Below, one piece after another: positions 1-7,692 of a DNA stretch of 64,000 nucleotides. The translations under genes and the position numbers were made by a program. Source of the stretch: an uncultured Roseburia sp. Its GTDB lineage: Bacteria > Bacillota > Clostridia > Lachnospirales > Lachnospiraceae. Position 1 is the stretch's first letter; each line of letters opens with the position of its first letter. The stretch lies in the NCBI GenBank assembly GCA_900542495.1, contig UQNW01000018.1:1-64000 (forward strand), read 5' to 3'. Under the pieces are notes generated by a model. That model searched no databases. It was given only the letters and a program-made list of their open reading frames with translations, and was not told the DNA's origin.

Positions 1-57
1 CCATTTTTCGGAACACGAAAAACTTCAATGCCCTCAACTGGCTAAAGCCATAAACTT

Positions 58-99
58 AATGTGCCTGCACACAGCGTGCAGCCGATGCGCAGACACATT
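58..99 (-). terminator. weak hairpin downstream of the thioredoxin gene
   Basis: On the minus strand an 11-base arm (AATGTGTCTGC) faces GCAGGCACATT across about 20 bases, with one G-U pair. It lies just after the thioredoxin stop codon. No clear uridine run follows, so termination is only suggested. Bases 1-57 show no gene that can be supported. Confidence 0.35.
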
Positions 100-108
100 G
101 TTATATGA

Positions 109-429
109 TTATTCAATTTTTTTCAGCATCTCGCGGATTGCATCTTTTCCCTGCACTCCGACTGCTTTCCCCTGAAATAATCCATAGTGCATCACAACCA
201 GTGTCGGGATGCTCATGATCTGATAATTTAATGCCAGCGAAGCTTCCTCGTCCACATTCACCTTGCAAAACTTCACTTTTCCATCCAGTTCTGCGGCAAG
301 TTCTTCTATGACCGGAGACTGCATTTTGCATGGTTCGCACCATTCTGCCCAGAAATCAAGTACGACCGGGATTTTGCATGCCAGCACTTCTGCCTCAAAA
401 TTATCTTTTGTAATTGTTACAACTGCCAT
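109..429 (-). CDS. trxA: thioredoxin
   Basis: This is a 106-residue thioredoxin, the small cytoplasmic disulfide reductase fed by thioredoxin reductase. The redox motif WCEPC follows the typical VVLDFWAEW strand, and the cis-proline loop is seen as SIPTLVV. I chose the ATG at 429 because AAGGGG stands eight bases upstream and the protein then begins MAVVTITKDNF, as thioredoxins do; a longer reading from 492 would overlap the end of prfC. The active site is CEPC rather than the usual CGPC, which may alter its redox potential. The gene sits 16 bases after prfC on the same strand and may be co-transcribed with it. Confidence 0.93.
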   Translation of the reverse strand: MAVVTITKDNFEAEVLACKIPVVLDFWAEWCEPCKMQSPVIEELAAELDGKVKFCKVNVDEEASLALNYQIMSIPTLVVMHYGLFQGKAVGVQGKDAIREMLKKIE

Positions 430-445
430 TTTGTTCGCCCCTTCA

Positions 446-2035
446 CTACTCTCGTCCAAATTCGGATAGTACAAGTCCTTCATTTCGGTCAAGTACCATG
501 CCGACGCTCCAGGAGTTGACGAACAGTAATAACGGACGTCCTTTGAGATCCTGGATTTTCTTCATGTCGGAGGTTCCAACGATCTTGTCCATATTGATGT
601 CCTCGTTTTCAATCCAGCGGATATGTTCATATGGAAGGTTGTCCATGCGGATCTCTACGTTATATTCATTTTCCAGACGATATTTTAAAACATCAAACTG
701 CAACACACCGACAACGCCGACGATCACTTCCTCCATACCCATGTTATATTCCTGGAAGATCTGGATCGCACCCTCCTGCGCGATCTGCTGCATTCCCTTC
801 ATGAACTGTTTACGTTTCATGGTATCCACCTGACGCACTCTTGCAAAATGCTCCGGTGCGAAAGTCGGGATTCCCTCAAACTTAAATGGTTTCGCCGTAG
901 TCAGGGTGTCACCAATGGAAAAAATGCCCGGATCGAATACGCCGATAATATCTCCTGCATACGCCTCATCCACGATATGACGCTCCTGTGCCATCATCTG
1001 CTGTGGCTGGGAAAGTTTGATTTTCTTATTGCCGCCCTGAACATGGGTAACTTCCATGCCCGCCTCGAATTTCCCGGAACAGATACGCATAAACGCGATA
1101 CGGTCACGGTGTGCCTTATTCATATTTGCCTGAATTTTAAATACAAAGGCAGAAAAATCTTTCTGGAATGGGTCGATCTCTCCGATATCTGCTTTTCTTG
1201 GAAGCGGTGAATACGTCATCTGCAGGAAATGCTGCAAAAAGGTCTCAACACCAAAGTTTGTTAACGCAGAACCAAAAAATACAGGAGACAGCTCACCTTT
1301 TGACACTAACTCCATATCAAACTCGGCACTTGCTCCGTCAAGAAGCTCGATTTCTTCCAATAACTTTTCTTTTGCAGCCTCACCGATTTCTTCCACCAGC
1401 GCCGGGTCATCAATATGAATGTGCTTTTCCGTTCCCTCTTTTGTTCCCTTTAACGTATCCGAGAATGTCATAACCTCTTTCGTGTTGCGGTCATAAACAC
1501 CCTTAAATCCTTTTCCGGAACCGATCGGCCAGTTGATCGGACAGGTTGCGATTCCAAGTTCTTTCTCGATCTCATCTAAAAGATCAAAGGTATCATTGGC
1601 ATCACGATCCATTTTATTGATAAAAGTAAAAATCGGGATATGACGCATGACACAGACCTTAAACAGTTTTCTTGTCTGCGCCTCAACACCCTTTGATCCG
1701 TCAATGACCATGACGGCGGAATCTGCTGCCATCAAAGTACGGTAGGTATCCTCCGAGAAATCCTGATGTCCCGGCGTATCCAGAATATTGATACAGTAAC
1801 CGCCATAATTAAACTGCAATACAGAGGAAGTGACGGAAATACCTCTCTCCTTCTCAATCTCCATCCAGTCGGAAACCGCATGGCGGGCAGTTGCCTTTCC
1901 CTTTACAGATCCGGCAAGATTGATCGCACCTCCGTAAAGCAGGAACTTCTCTGTCAATGTCGTCTTACCTGCATCCGGGTGGGAAATGATCGCAAATGTA
2001 CGTCTTTTTTCTATTTCTTTTCTTAAATCAGCCAA
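446..2035 (-). CDS. prfC: peptide chain release factor 3
   Basis: This 529-residue translational GTPase recycles RF1/RF2 from the ribosome after termination. The G1 loop SHPDAGKTTL, the G3 motif DTPGHQDF and the G4 motif NKMD are visible, followed by EF-Tu-like domain II and the RF3 C-terminal domain. The start is set at a TTG (MADLRKEIEKRR) because GGAGG lies seven bases upstream and the length then equals that of E. coli RF3; the ATG at 2074 has no such site and adds 13 atypical residues. The spoIIIA operon ends 175 bases upstream on the same strand, separated by the stem-loop at 2054-2117. Confidence 0.95.
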   Translation of the reverse strand: MADLRKEIEKRRTFAIISHPDAGKTTLTEKFLLYGGAINLAGSVKGKATARHAVSDWMEIEKERGISVTSSVLQFNYGGYCINILDTPGHQDFSEDTYRTLMAADSAVMVIDGSKGVEAQTRKLFKVCVMRHIPIFTFINKMDRDANDTFDLLDEIEKELGIATCPINWPIGSGKGFKGVYDRNTKEVMTFSDTLKGTKEGTEKHIHIDDPALVEEIGEAAKEKLLEEIELLDGASAEFDMELVSKGELSPVFFGSALTNFGVETFLQHFLQMTYSPLPRKADIGEIDPFQKDFSAFVFKIQANMNKAHRDRIAFMRICSGKFEAGMEVTHVQGGNKKIKLSQPQQMMAQERHIVDEAYAGDIIGVFDPGIFSIGDTLTTAKPFKFEGIPTFAPEHFARVRQVDTMKRKQFMKGMQQIAQEGAIQIFQEYNMGMEEVIVGVVGVLQFDVLKYRLENEYNVEIRMDNLPYEHIRWIENEDINMDKIVGTSDMKKIQDLKGRPLLLFVNSWSVGMVLDRNEGLVLSEFGRE

Positions 2036-2053
2036 AATATATCCTCCAAATAT

Positions 2054-2117
2054 AAAAAGCACAGCGGTTCTCAAAAAGAACCTGTAATGTGTAAATAAAG
2101 TCCCAAGAGACCGCTGT
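2054..2117 (-). terminator. stem-loop between spoIIIAH and prfC (terminator or attenuator)
   Basis: On the minus strand ACAGCGGTCTC pairs with GAGAACCGCTGT across about 35 bases and is followed by GCTTTTT, as expected for the end of the spoIIIA transcript. The right arm can instead form a small hairpin GGTTCT-TTTTG-AGAACC. If a prfC promoter lies upstream, for example TTGATT around 2185, this would be an attenuator; that promoter is not convincing. Confidence 0.45.
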
Positions 2118-2210
2118 CATGTCTCATTGTAACACCGCACAGCCTGTTTTGCAGACTGCCGCCTTATAAGGATATAACGATAGCCGAAGAAAATCAAGGA
2201 AAATCTGATA

Positions 2211-2981
2211 TTATTCCGTGTCCACCTCGCCTACTACAATTGGCGTAATGATCACATTTTCCGCGGAAACATTCGTCTTACGTTTCACAATATCCTCTAC
2301 CTGTGCGCGCTTTGCGTCAGTGACCTCTCCCATATTTAAGACAACATCGCAGCTGTCTTCGGTAATGCTTACCACTACATCCGTAAATCCTTTTGCTTCC
2401 AACAGCATTTCCGCTGCGTTTTCCCGCTCTGCAATATCCGTCATTGCAATCATTTTATTGATCGCATCCTGCTTTAACTCATCCGAGATTGCATTGTTGT
2501 TCACGATCTCCAACAGGGTTTCCTTGTTTTTAGAACGGATCTGTTCACGGTTTAATTTCATCTCAGAAGCATAGTCAATATTTGCAACCGTTGTGCTTGT
2601 AAGGACTGCTTCTCCGGGATTTACAACATTTTGGGTCCCGGCTGTTCCTTCAGCCACCGTCTCCCCGGTTTCTTCCACTGCAACCTCTCCATCCGTCTCT
2701 GCCGCCTCTGCAAGTTCGCTGCTCTGTGTGTCCGCTGCTGCCGTCTCCGTTCCATCCGGTTCCTCTGCCGTAAAAATCTCATTCTGTACCATATCTTCTT
2801 CGGAAATATCATAGTCCTCTTCCAATCCGTCTGCTGCTGCCTGCGTATTCGCTGCTTCCGCCGCCGTCTGAAGTTCGCCGTCGTCCATATTATTATTCAT
2901 ATAACTGAAATATCCTGCGACAGCGATCATAAGTGCCAGTGCTGTGATCACCAGTTGATTTTTTCGAAATATTTTCTTCAT
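2211..2981 (-). CDS. spoIIIAH: stage III sporulation protein AH
   Basis: SpoIIIAH is the mother-cell membrane ring protein that binds forespore SpoIIQ across the intermembrane space during engulfment. The 256-residue product has an N-terminal anchor (about residues 8-27), a long acidic Ala/Glu/Thr-rich linker, and a C-terminal YscJ/FliF-like ring-building domain (from about residue 135, TTVANIDYASEMKLNREQ). GGAGGAGTCAC precedes the ATG. It is the last gene of the spoIIIA operon, 15 bases after spoIIIAG. The acidic linker is longer than in the B. subtilis protein. Confidence 0.93.
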   Translation of the reverse strand: MKKIFRKNQLVITALALMIAVAGYFSYMNNNMDDGELQTAAEAANTQAAADGLEEDYDISEEDMVQNEIFTAEEPDGTETAAADTQSSELAEAAETDGEVAVEETGETVAEGTAGTQNVVNPGEAVLTSTTVANIDYASEMKLNREQIRSKNKETLLEIVNNNAISDELKQDAINKMIAMTDIAERENAAEMLLEAKGFTDVVVSITEDSCDVVLNMGEVTDAKRAQVEDIVKRKTNVSAENVIITPIVVGEVDTE

Positions 2982-2996
2982 GTGACTCCTCCTTGT

Positions 2997-3572
2997 TTAC
3001 TCCCGAAAACTACTCATCTTCACTACTTTTATTTTATGTGCCTCCACACGGAATAATGCCATTACAGTATCGGAAATGTCAGAAATTACTTTTGGATCAT
3101 CTCCTCCCTCCGCCACGACAAGCACGCCTTCCACTTTAGGCAGCACTTCTTTTGTCACATACGGATAGGTTTCACTTCCATTTTCCACATATACCGTCAC
3201 ATTCTCTGTCTCACGCTCTGTTGTAGACCGCGTTCCTCCACCCGTGTCACTCTCCTCTATGTGATTTTCCTGTTCCTTGTGATCTTTCTCTACGATTGTT
3301 TCCCCGGAATCCGCCAGCGTGATCATCACCTCAACCTTTCCGGTTCCGTCCATCTGTCCTAACACCTGCTTTAATTTTCTCTCCAGAGAAGCCACATATG
3401 CATCCTGACTTTCCCCTCCGTTCCCCGAAGCCGTCTCAGATATCTCCTTTTCTGCCGTTCTAGTTTCTTCTTCCTTCTTCGGCGATAACGGTATCGCGAT
3501 GATCAGAATCAGCACACCCGTCAGCGCAATTGCGATCCAGTCACTTTTTTTGAGTTCCCGCAGTTTATTCAT
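2997..3572 (-). CDS. spoIIIAG: stage III sporulation protein AG
   Basis: This is a 191-residue single-pass membrane protein (anchor about residues 13-28, IAIALTGVLILIIAI) with an extracytoplasmic ring-building domain. SpoIIIAG forms the large ring of the SpoIIIA-SpoIIQ channel. Typical elements are the KLKQVLGQMDGTGKVEVMITL block, the variable insert with the run of Thr/Glu, and the KVEGVLVVAEGG block near the C terminus. The start overlaps the end of spoIIIAF by eight bases, which suggests translational coupling. Confidence 0.93.
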   Translation of the reverse strand: MNKLRELKKSDWIAIALTGVLILIIAIPLSPKKEEETRTAEKEISETASGNGGESQDAYVASLERKLKQVLGQMDGTGKVEVMITLADSGETIVEKDHKEQENHIEESDTGGGTRSTTERETENVTVYVENGSETYPYVTKEVLPKVEGVLVVAEGGDDPKVISDISDTVMALFRVEAHKIKVVKMSSFRE

Positions 3573-4125
3573 ACAGGATATCCAACTGATCTTCCGATAA
3601 TTGATAATAACTCACCAGCTTTTCTTTTAATTTTTTGTATGCGCCATCCTCGGAAGTTTCCTTTGTTTTTTCCTCATCCAGTACGACTTTTCCGATCACA
3701 ATCCCCTCTTTTACCGGATTTGTAAGCGTCATTCGAATACATTTGATTTCATAATTTTCTGTCATTTCTACCTCAATCTCCTTTACTGCCAGATTTTCTT
3801 CCTGCGCCATTTGTGTCATATCAAGTGCAAGGGCGTTTTCGTATTTTTTTACATAATAATCGTTATCCATGTAGGTGATCTTCTCCGCATCCAGTTGTAC
3901 CTCCTCCATTTTTTGTAAAAAAGACTGGTATTCTATTTTCTCTAAAAATGCATCACTCTCTCCGAACCAGCCCAAAACCGGATAAAGCAGCCCAAACACC
4001 AATACGATTTGGGAAAAAAAGCGGATATATTTCTGCATGCCGGCTTTCGGCACCATTTCATACAAAATTGTAAGCACCAGAAAAAGAATGATGTAACTTT
4101 TCAGATAAGAAAATACTCCGTTCAT
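3565..4125 (-). CDS. spoIIIAF: stage III sporulation protein AF
   Basis: This 186-residue protein has two N-terminal membrane segments (about residues 8-25 and 33-52) followed by a soluble domain, the organisation of SpoIIIAF in the channel complex between mother cell and forespore. GAGGAAGAGAGC precedes its ATG. It sits between spoIIIAE and spoIIIAG. The short gap in front of it carries half of a dispersed inverted repeat (TGAGTTTCGCAATT). Confidence 0.9.
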   Translation of the reverse strand: MNGVFSYLKSYIILFLVLTILYEMVPKAGMQKYIRFFSQIVLVFGLLYPVLGWFGESDAFLEKIEYQSFLQKMEEVQLDAEKITYMDNDYYVKKYENALALDMTQMAQEENLAVKEIEVEMTENYEIKCIRMTLTNPVKEGIVIGKVVLDEEKTKETSEDGAYKKLKEKLVSYYQLSEDQLDILYE

Positions 4126-4192
4126 GCTCTCTTCCTCAATAAATCCCAGTTAACTGCAAAATTCAAATTCAGGTTGTGAGTTTCGCAATTAC

Positions 4193-5356
4193 TTAATAAA
4201 TAAATCCGGACGCCGCCGCTGTCAGCGCGATTGTCACAAAAAACAACAGCACGCAGTACCCTAATAATTTTACATACAGGATTCCCCCGTTTGCCATTCC
4301 CTTTAAACATCCGCAGATCCGTTTATCTGTCACAGGCTCGGTCACTGCCGCTGCCAGCTTGTAAAAAAAGGCAAGACACAGTGCTTTCAGCAAAGGGATC
4401 AGGCTGATCAGAATAAGTACGATCAGCCCTGCTGCCCCCACGCAGCTTTTTACCACGATTCCTGCCCCCAACAGCAGTTCTGTCACACTCCCGACCGCAC
4501 TTCCGATTCCCGGAAGTACCGCTGCTGTTTTTGCAAAAATCCCCTGCTGCATCCGGTCCTTTGCCGGGCCAATCAGATTCTGCACCACATTCAGTCCTAA
4601 TACAAGCACTCCCGCGATCTTGATTCCCCAGCTGATCACTTCAAAAAAAAGTTCCGTCAGATTCGAAAACCGCTCCTCCGGCACAAAATGCCCCAAAATC
4701 TCCATTAGCACATAAATGTGGATCATCGGCAGTAACAGGTTTAAAAACAGCCATTCCACCAGATAGATCACCAGAAACGCGGTCTGGTAAAATCCCATTG
4801 CACTGGCAGTATTGGATGCAAACATCATGCTAAGGCAAAACGTCGGCACCATGACTTTCATAAATTCCACGCAGCTCTCTAACGACTTTGACACAATCTC
4901 CTGAAAAAGCAGAAAGGACTGTAACAGCAAAACCACCATGACACAATATACCAGCAGAAAACAAAGATCCGATATGTAGGAAGCCTGAAACGCACCTGCG
5001 AAATTTTTCAGAATAGAAAAACAAAATGCAAGCAATACAATCTCCAATAAAAGCCGCCGGCTTTTTGTAATCTCCCCTGCAAGTGCTGTTTTGATACAGG
5101 AAAACACTTTCTCTCCCCATGCACTGCTCACGCCCTCCTGCATCAGTTCTCCTACAAGGTCTGAAAATGAAACTTCCTCCACGCCATAATCTTCCATAAA
5201 TGTATCCAATTCTTTATAGTCCATTTCCGCATTCAGTTCACGCAGATAATCATCTGTCTCTGCCGCAGGAACTGTCATCGGAAAGAGAAGTCCCAGAACG
5301 ATTCCTGCCAGTATGGGCAGCCACCGCCAGTTTATTTTTCGAATTTTCATCTTCAC
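4193..5356 (-). CDS. spoIIIAE: stage III sporulation protein AE
   Basis: This 387-residue polytopic protein has a cleavable-looking signal peptide (residues 1-31, ending VPAAE) and about eight hydrophobic helices, matching SpoIIIAE, the likely permease-like core of the SpoIIIA channel. Conserved SpoIIIAE stretches are visible around VMVPTFCLSMMFASN and PGIGSAVGSVTELLLGAG. The first codon appears to be GTG, overlapping spoIIIAD by four bases; an in-frame ATG lies two codons later. The order AD-AE-AF is as in B. subtilis. Confidence 0.93.
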   Translation of the reverse strand: MKMKIRKINWRWLPILAGIVLGLLFPMTVPAAETDDYLRELNAEMDYKELDTFMEDYGVEEVSFSDLVGELMQEGVSSAWGEKVFSCIKTALAGEITKSRRLLLEIVLLAFCFSILKNFAGAFQASYISDLCFLLVYCVMVVLLLQSFLLFQEIVSKSLESCVEFMKVMVPTFCLSMMFASNTASAMGFYQTAFLVIYLVEWLFLNLLLPMIHIYVLMEILGHFVPEERFSNLTELFFEVISWGIKIAGVLVLGLNVVQNLIGPAKDRMQQGIFAKTAAVLPGIGSAVGSVTELLLGAGIVVKSCVGAAGLIVLILISLIPLLKALCLAFFYKLAAAVTEPVTDKRICGCLKGMANGGILYVKLLGYCVLLFFVTIALTAAASGFIY

Positions 5357-5736
5357 ATCAGGCTCCCGATCGTATCGATCAATGCCAGTAATACCGGAAG
5401 GCTCACGACTAAGATCGACATCTTTGCAAAAGTTTCAATCTGCCCTGCAATTGCCCCAAATCCGGCATCTTTGCACACATTCACTGCAAATTCTGCCGCA
5501 TAGGTGATTCCCACCATTTTGATGACAAGACCGATATAGGCAGTGTCAATGGCAACCAGTCCTTCTAATTTCTGTATGAATTCCAGCACGATCTCAACCT
5601 TTGTAATAATGTAGATAAAAATGCAGATGCAGACCGCCATGCTGATGAACATGCTGTATTCCTGCTTATCTTTCCGCAGTGGAATTGCAAGAAGCACTGC
5701 TGCCACACCCAAAATCCCTACTTTTATAATATCCAT
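5353..5736 (-). CDS. spoIIIAD: stage III sporulation protein AD
   Basis: This 127-residue membrane protein with four hydrophobic segments matches SpoIIIAD by length, by order in the operon and by the conserved block IGLVIKMVGITYAAEFAVN. It is an integral component of the mother-cell channel. It is followed directly by spoIIIAE with a four-base overlap. An inverted repeat lies between it and spoIIIAC. Confidence 0.92.
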   Translation of the reverse strand: MDIIKVGILGVAAVLLAIPLRKDKQEYSMFISMAVCICIFIYIITKVEIVLEFIQKLEGLVAIDTAYIGLVIKMVGITYAAEFAVNVCKDAGFGAIAGQIETFAKMSILVVSLPVLLALIDTIGSLM

Positions 5737-5767
5737 GCCTTTCCTCTCCCTCTGACTTTATACACTT

Positions 5768-5813
5768 TGGAAATTGTGAAACTCATAACATAATTAGAGT
5801 TTCGCAATTTCCT
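5768..5813. repeat. complete copy of a dispersed inverted repeat inside the spoIIIA operon
   Basis: GGAAATTGTGAAACTC faces GAGTTTCGCAATTTCC across 12 bases, giving an almost perfect 16-bp stem between spoIIIAC and spoIIIAD. The same arm sequence (TTGCGAAACTC) recurs at 29508-29727 and as a half copy at about 4171-4190. It has no uridine run and lies inside an operon, so it is more likely a repeat or an RNA-stability hairpin than a terminator. Confidence 0.7.
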
Positions 5814-5815
5814 AT

Positions 5816-6010
5816 TTACAGAGTGAATAAAGATTCCATTGTCTGAAATAATTCATATATATAAGGTATGATCCAGAACAACACGATAATAAGTCCCGCC
5901 AGACTGGTCAAAAAAGCATGTTCCTCCCGTCCGCTGTGTTTTAACACCTGGCTTAAAACGGTCACTAAAATGCCCACCGCAGCAATTTTAAAAATCAGAT
6001 TTACACTCAT
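5816..6010 (-). CDS. spoIIIAC: stage III sporulation protein AC
   Basis: This 64-residue protein of two membrane helices has the length, the hairpin layout and the operon position of SpoIIIAC. It starts MSVNLIFKIAAVGIL, and the loop between the helices (KHSGREEHAF) matches the family. It is assumed to lie in the mother-cell membrane with SpoIIIAD. An inverted repeat follows it before spoIIIAD. Confidence 0.92.
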   Translation of the reverse strand: MSVNLIFKIAAVGILVTVLSQVLKHSGREEHAFLTSLAGLIIVLFWIIPYIYELFQTMESLFTL

Positions 6011-6043
6011 AAAGTTCCTGCCTTTCCACAGCTTTCGGAGCTT

Positions 6044-6562
6044 TTACAAAAGCAGAATGACCACGATCAGCCCGCACATGACGCTGACGGTCTGATAGAC
6101 TTTCTGCTTTTCCTTTTGTTCCCCCCGCACTTCATCAATCACGTAGTCTAATCGTTCCAGACAATGTTCCAGACTTTTCTCATTTTCTCCCATGCTCTTT
6201 CCAAAAAAGGCACTTCCTGCCCCGGCAACAATCTCTTTTTCCTCCTGCGTAAGCCCTAACTTTTTCTGCCACACGCAAAGCCTCTCCTGCCAGAGTTCCT
6301 GACCATTCCCCCGATTCTTCTTTTGCAGTCCTTCCCCTATCTCGTGGCAGAATTCATTCAGATACGGATTTCTGCTGTGTACAGACTGTCCTAATATCAT
6401 TTCCACAGGCTCCATGGAATATGCCATCTCATTTGCAATGTCAAGAAACAGTTTCCGGACATCATAAAGCATCTGCAAATGTTTTTTCAGATCCATGCAG
6501 ACCTGGAATCCAAACCCGGCACTTGCAAAAATGATCAGAACGCTTCCAAACACTTTTAACAT
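6044..6562 (-). CDS. spoIIIAB: stage III sporulation protein AB
   Basis: This 172-residue protein has an N-terminal and a C-terminal hydrophobic segment around a helical middle. The family layout is seen in GFQVCMDLKKHLQMLYDVRKL and in the C-terminal EQKEKQKVYQTVSVMCGL. SpoIIIAB resembles the GspF-like partner of the SpoIIIAA ATPase. It overlaps the end of spoIIIAA by seven bases. Confidence 0.92.
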   Translation of the reverse strand: MLKVFGSVLIIFASAGFGFQVCMDLKKHLQMLYDVRKLFLDIANEMAYSMEPVEMILGQSVHSRNPYLNEFCHEIGEGLQKKNRGNGQELWQERLCVWQKKLGLTQEEKEIVAGAGSAFFGKSMGENEKSLEHCLERLDYVIDEVRGEQKEKQKVYQTVSVMCGLIVVILLL

Positions 6563-7515
6563 GATATCCGCTCCATCTGCTCGTCATATACCTGCATGAT
6601 TCTTCTTCCGTCTGCCTCTTTTTCCAAAAAGATAAAACGCTGGAAAAGTTTTCGCTCCATCCACCGTTTCAGTTGTGGCTTTTCAGACAATTCCTTCATA
6701 TTTCCCGCATGAATCGTGCCAAGCACTCTGCTTCCACAATTCAATGCCTGTTCGACTGCATAAAAGTCCGCCTCGGTTCCAAGTTCATCCACCGCGACGA
6801 TCTGGGGCGACATGGAACGGATCAAAAGCTGCATCCCCTCCGCTTTATTACAGCCGTCCAAAACATCTGTCCGCGGTCCCATATCATTCTGCGGCACCCC
6901 ATGATAACTTGCCGCAATCTCCGATCGTTCATCCACCACGCACACTTTCAGTCCCACTCCATAAGCCTCTCCATTTGACAATTCCCGGATGCAGTCCCGC
7001 AACAGCGTCGTCTTTCCTGCTCCCGGCATGGATAAGATCAGCGTATTATAAATGCTGTCTTTCTGGCGTATCCACGGAAGTACTTTTTTCGCGCAGTCCT
7101 TTTTTTCATGCGCGATCCGGATATTTAAAAAAGTGATTGGACTGATCCCTGTGATTTTTCCGTCTGCAGTGCATGTCTGCCCTGCCACGCCAACCCGGTG
7201 ACCGCCCTCGATCGTGATATACCCCTGCCTGATCTCCTCCTGATAAGCGTACAGCGAATAATTACAAATGTAATTTAACATTTCCCGCAGATCCGCTTCC
7301 GTGGCACGATAAAAAGATTTTTCCCGGTGCTTATACTCCTGCTCATTGCAGAACATTTGTTCTTCTTTTCCAGTCAGATAGCAGTTACGGCTGCCATAAC
7401 AAAACTCGATTGGTTGTCCGACTCTCACCCGGATCTCCTCTAACCCGTCCTGCCATTCATCCTTTTGAAAAAATGCTCTCATATGTACCGGAAACAACAA
7501 TTTTATTTCACACAA
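6556..7515 (-). CDS. spoIIIAA: stage III sporulation protein AA, secretion-type ATPase
   Basis: SpoIIIAA is the cytoplasmic ATPase of the spoIIIA channel and is related to secretion/pilus ATPases. The 319-residue product has a Walker A loop at MPGAGKTTLLRD and the downstream acidic block IVAVDELGTEADF. The start is a TTG with GAGGTG five bases upstream. It is the first gene of the operon. No convincing sigma-E promoter (CATACANT-like) was recognised upstream; the 5-prime region only shows two direct copies of CTGTCAG. Confidence 0.94.
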   Translation of the reverse strand: MCEIKLLFPVHMRAFFQKDEWQDGLEEIRVRVGQPIEFCYGSRNCYLTGKEEQMFCNEQEYKHREKSFYRATEADLREMLNYICNYSLYAYQEEIRQGYITIEGGHRVGVAGQTCTADGKITGISPITFLNIRIAHEKKDCAKKVLPWIRQKDSIYNTLILSMPGAGKTTLLRDCIRELSNGEAYGVGLKVCVVDERSEIAASYHGVPQNDMGPRTDVLDGCNKAEGMQLLIRSMSPQIVAVDELGTEADFYAVEQALNCGSRVLGTIHAGNMKELSEKPQLKRWMERKLFQRFIFLEKEADGRRIMQVYDEQMERISC

Positions 7516-7585
7516 GGCGGCACCTCACTTTCTGTTTCATCCTGACAGAATCTTTTTTTCTGACAGGACATTGTTTTCCATAAAG

Positions 7586-7617
7586 AAAAAAGCCATGGGA
7601 GTTTGTTTTCTCCCATG
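7586..7617 (-). terminator. terminator of argS
   Basis: On the minus strand CATGGGAG-AAAACAAA-CTCCCATG is followed by GCTTTTTTC. It lies about 75 bases after the argS stop codon and ahead of spoIIIAA. Confidence 0.85.
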
Positions 7618-7692
7618 ACTAATTCTATGACTTGTCTTTTATTTTATGACTATTAGATACGATAATTAAATTTACTTATCATACCACACGCA

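Noticed and set aside
7516..7600. Sigma-E promoter for spoIIIAA
   Set aside because: No CATACANT-like -10 element at the right distance was found; only CTGTCAG direct repeats are visible.
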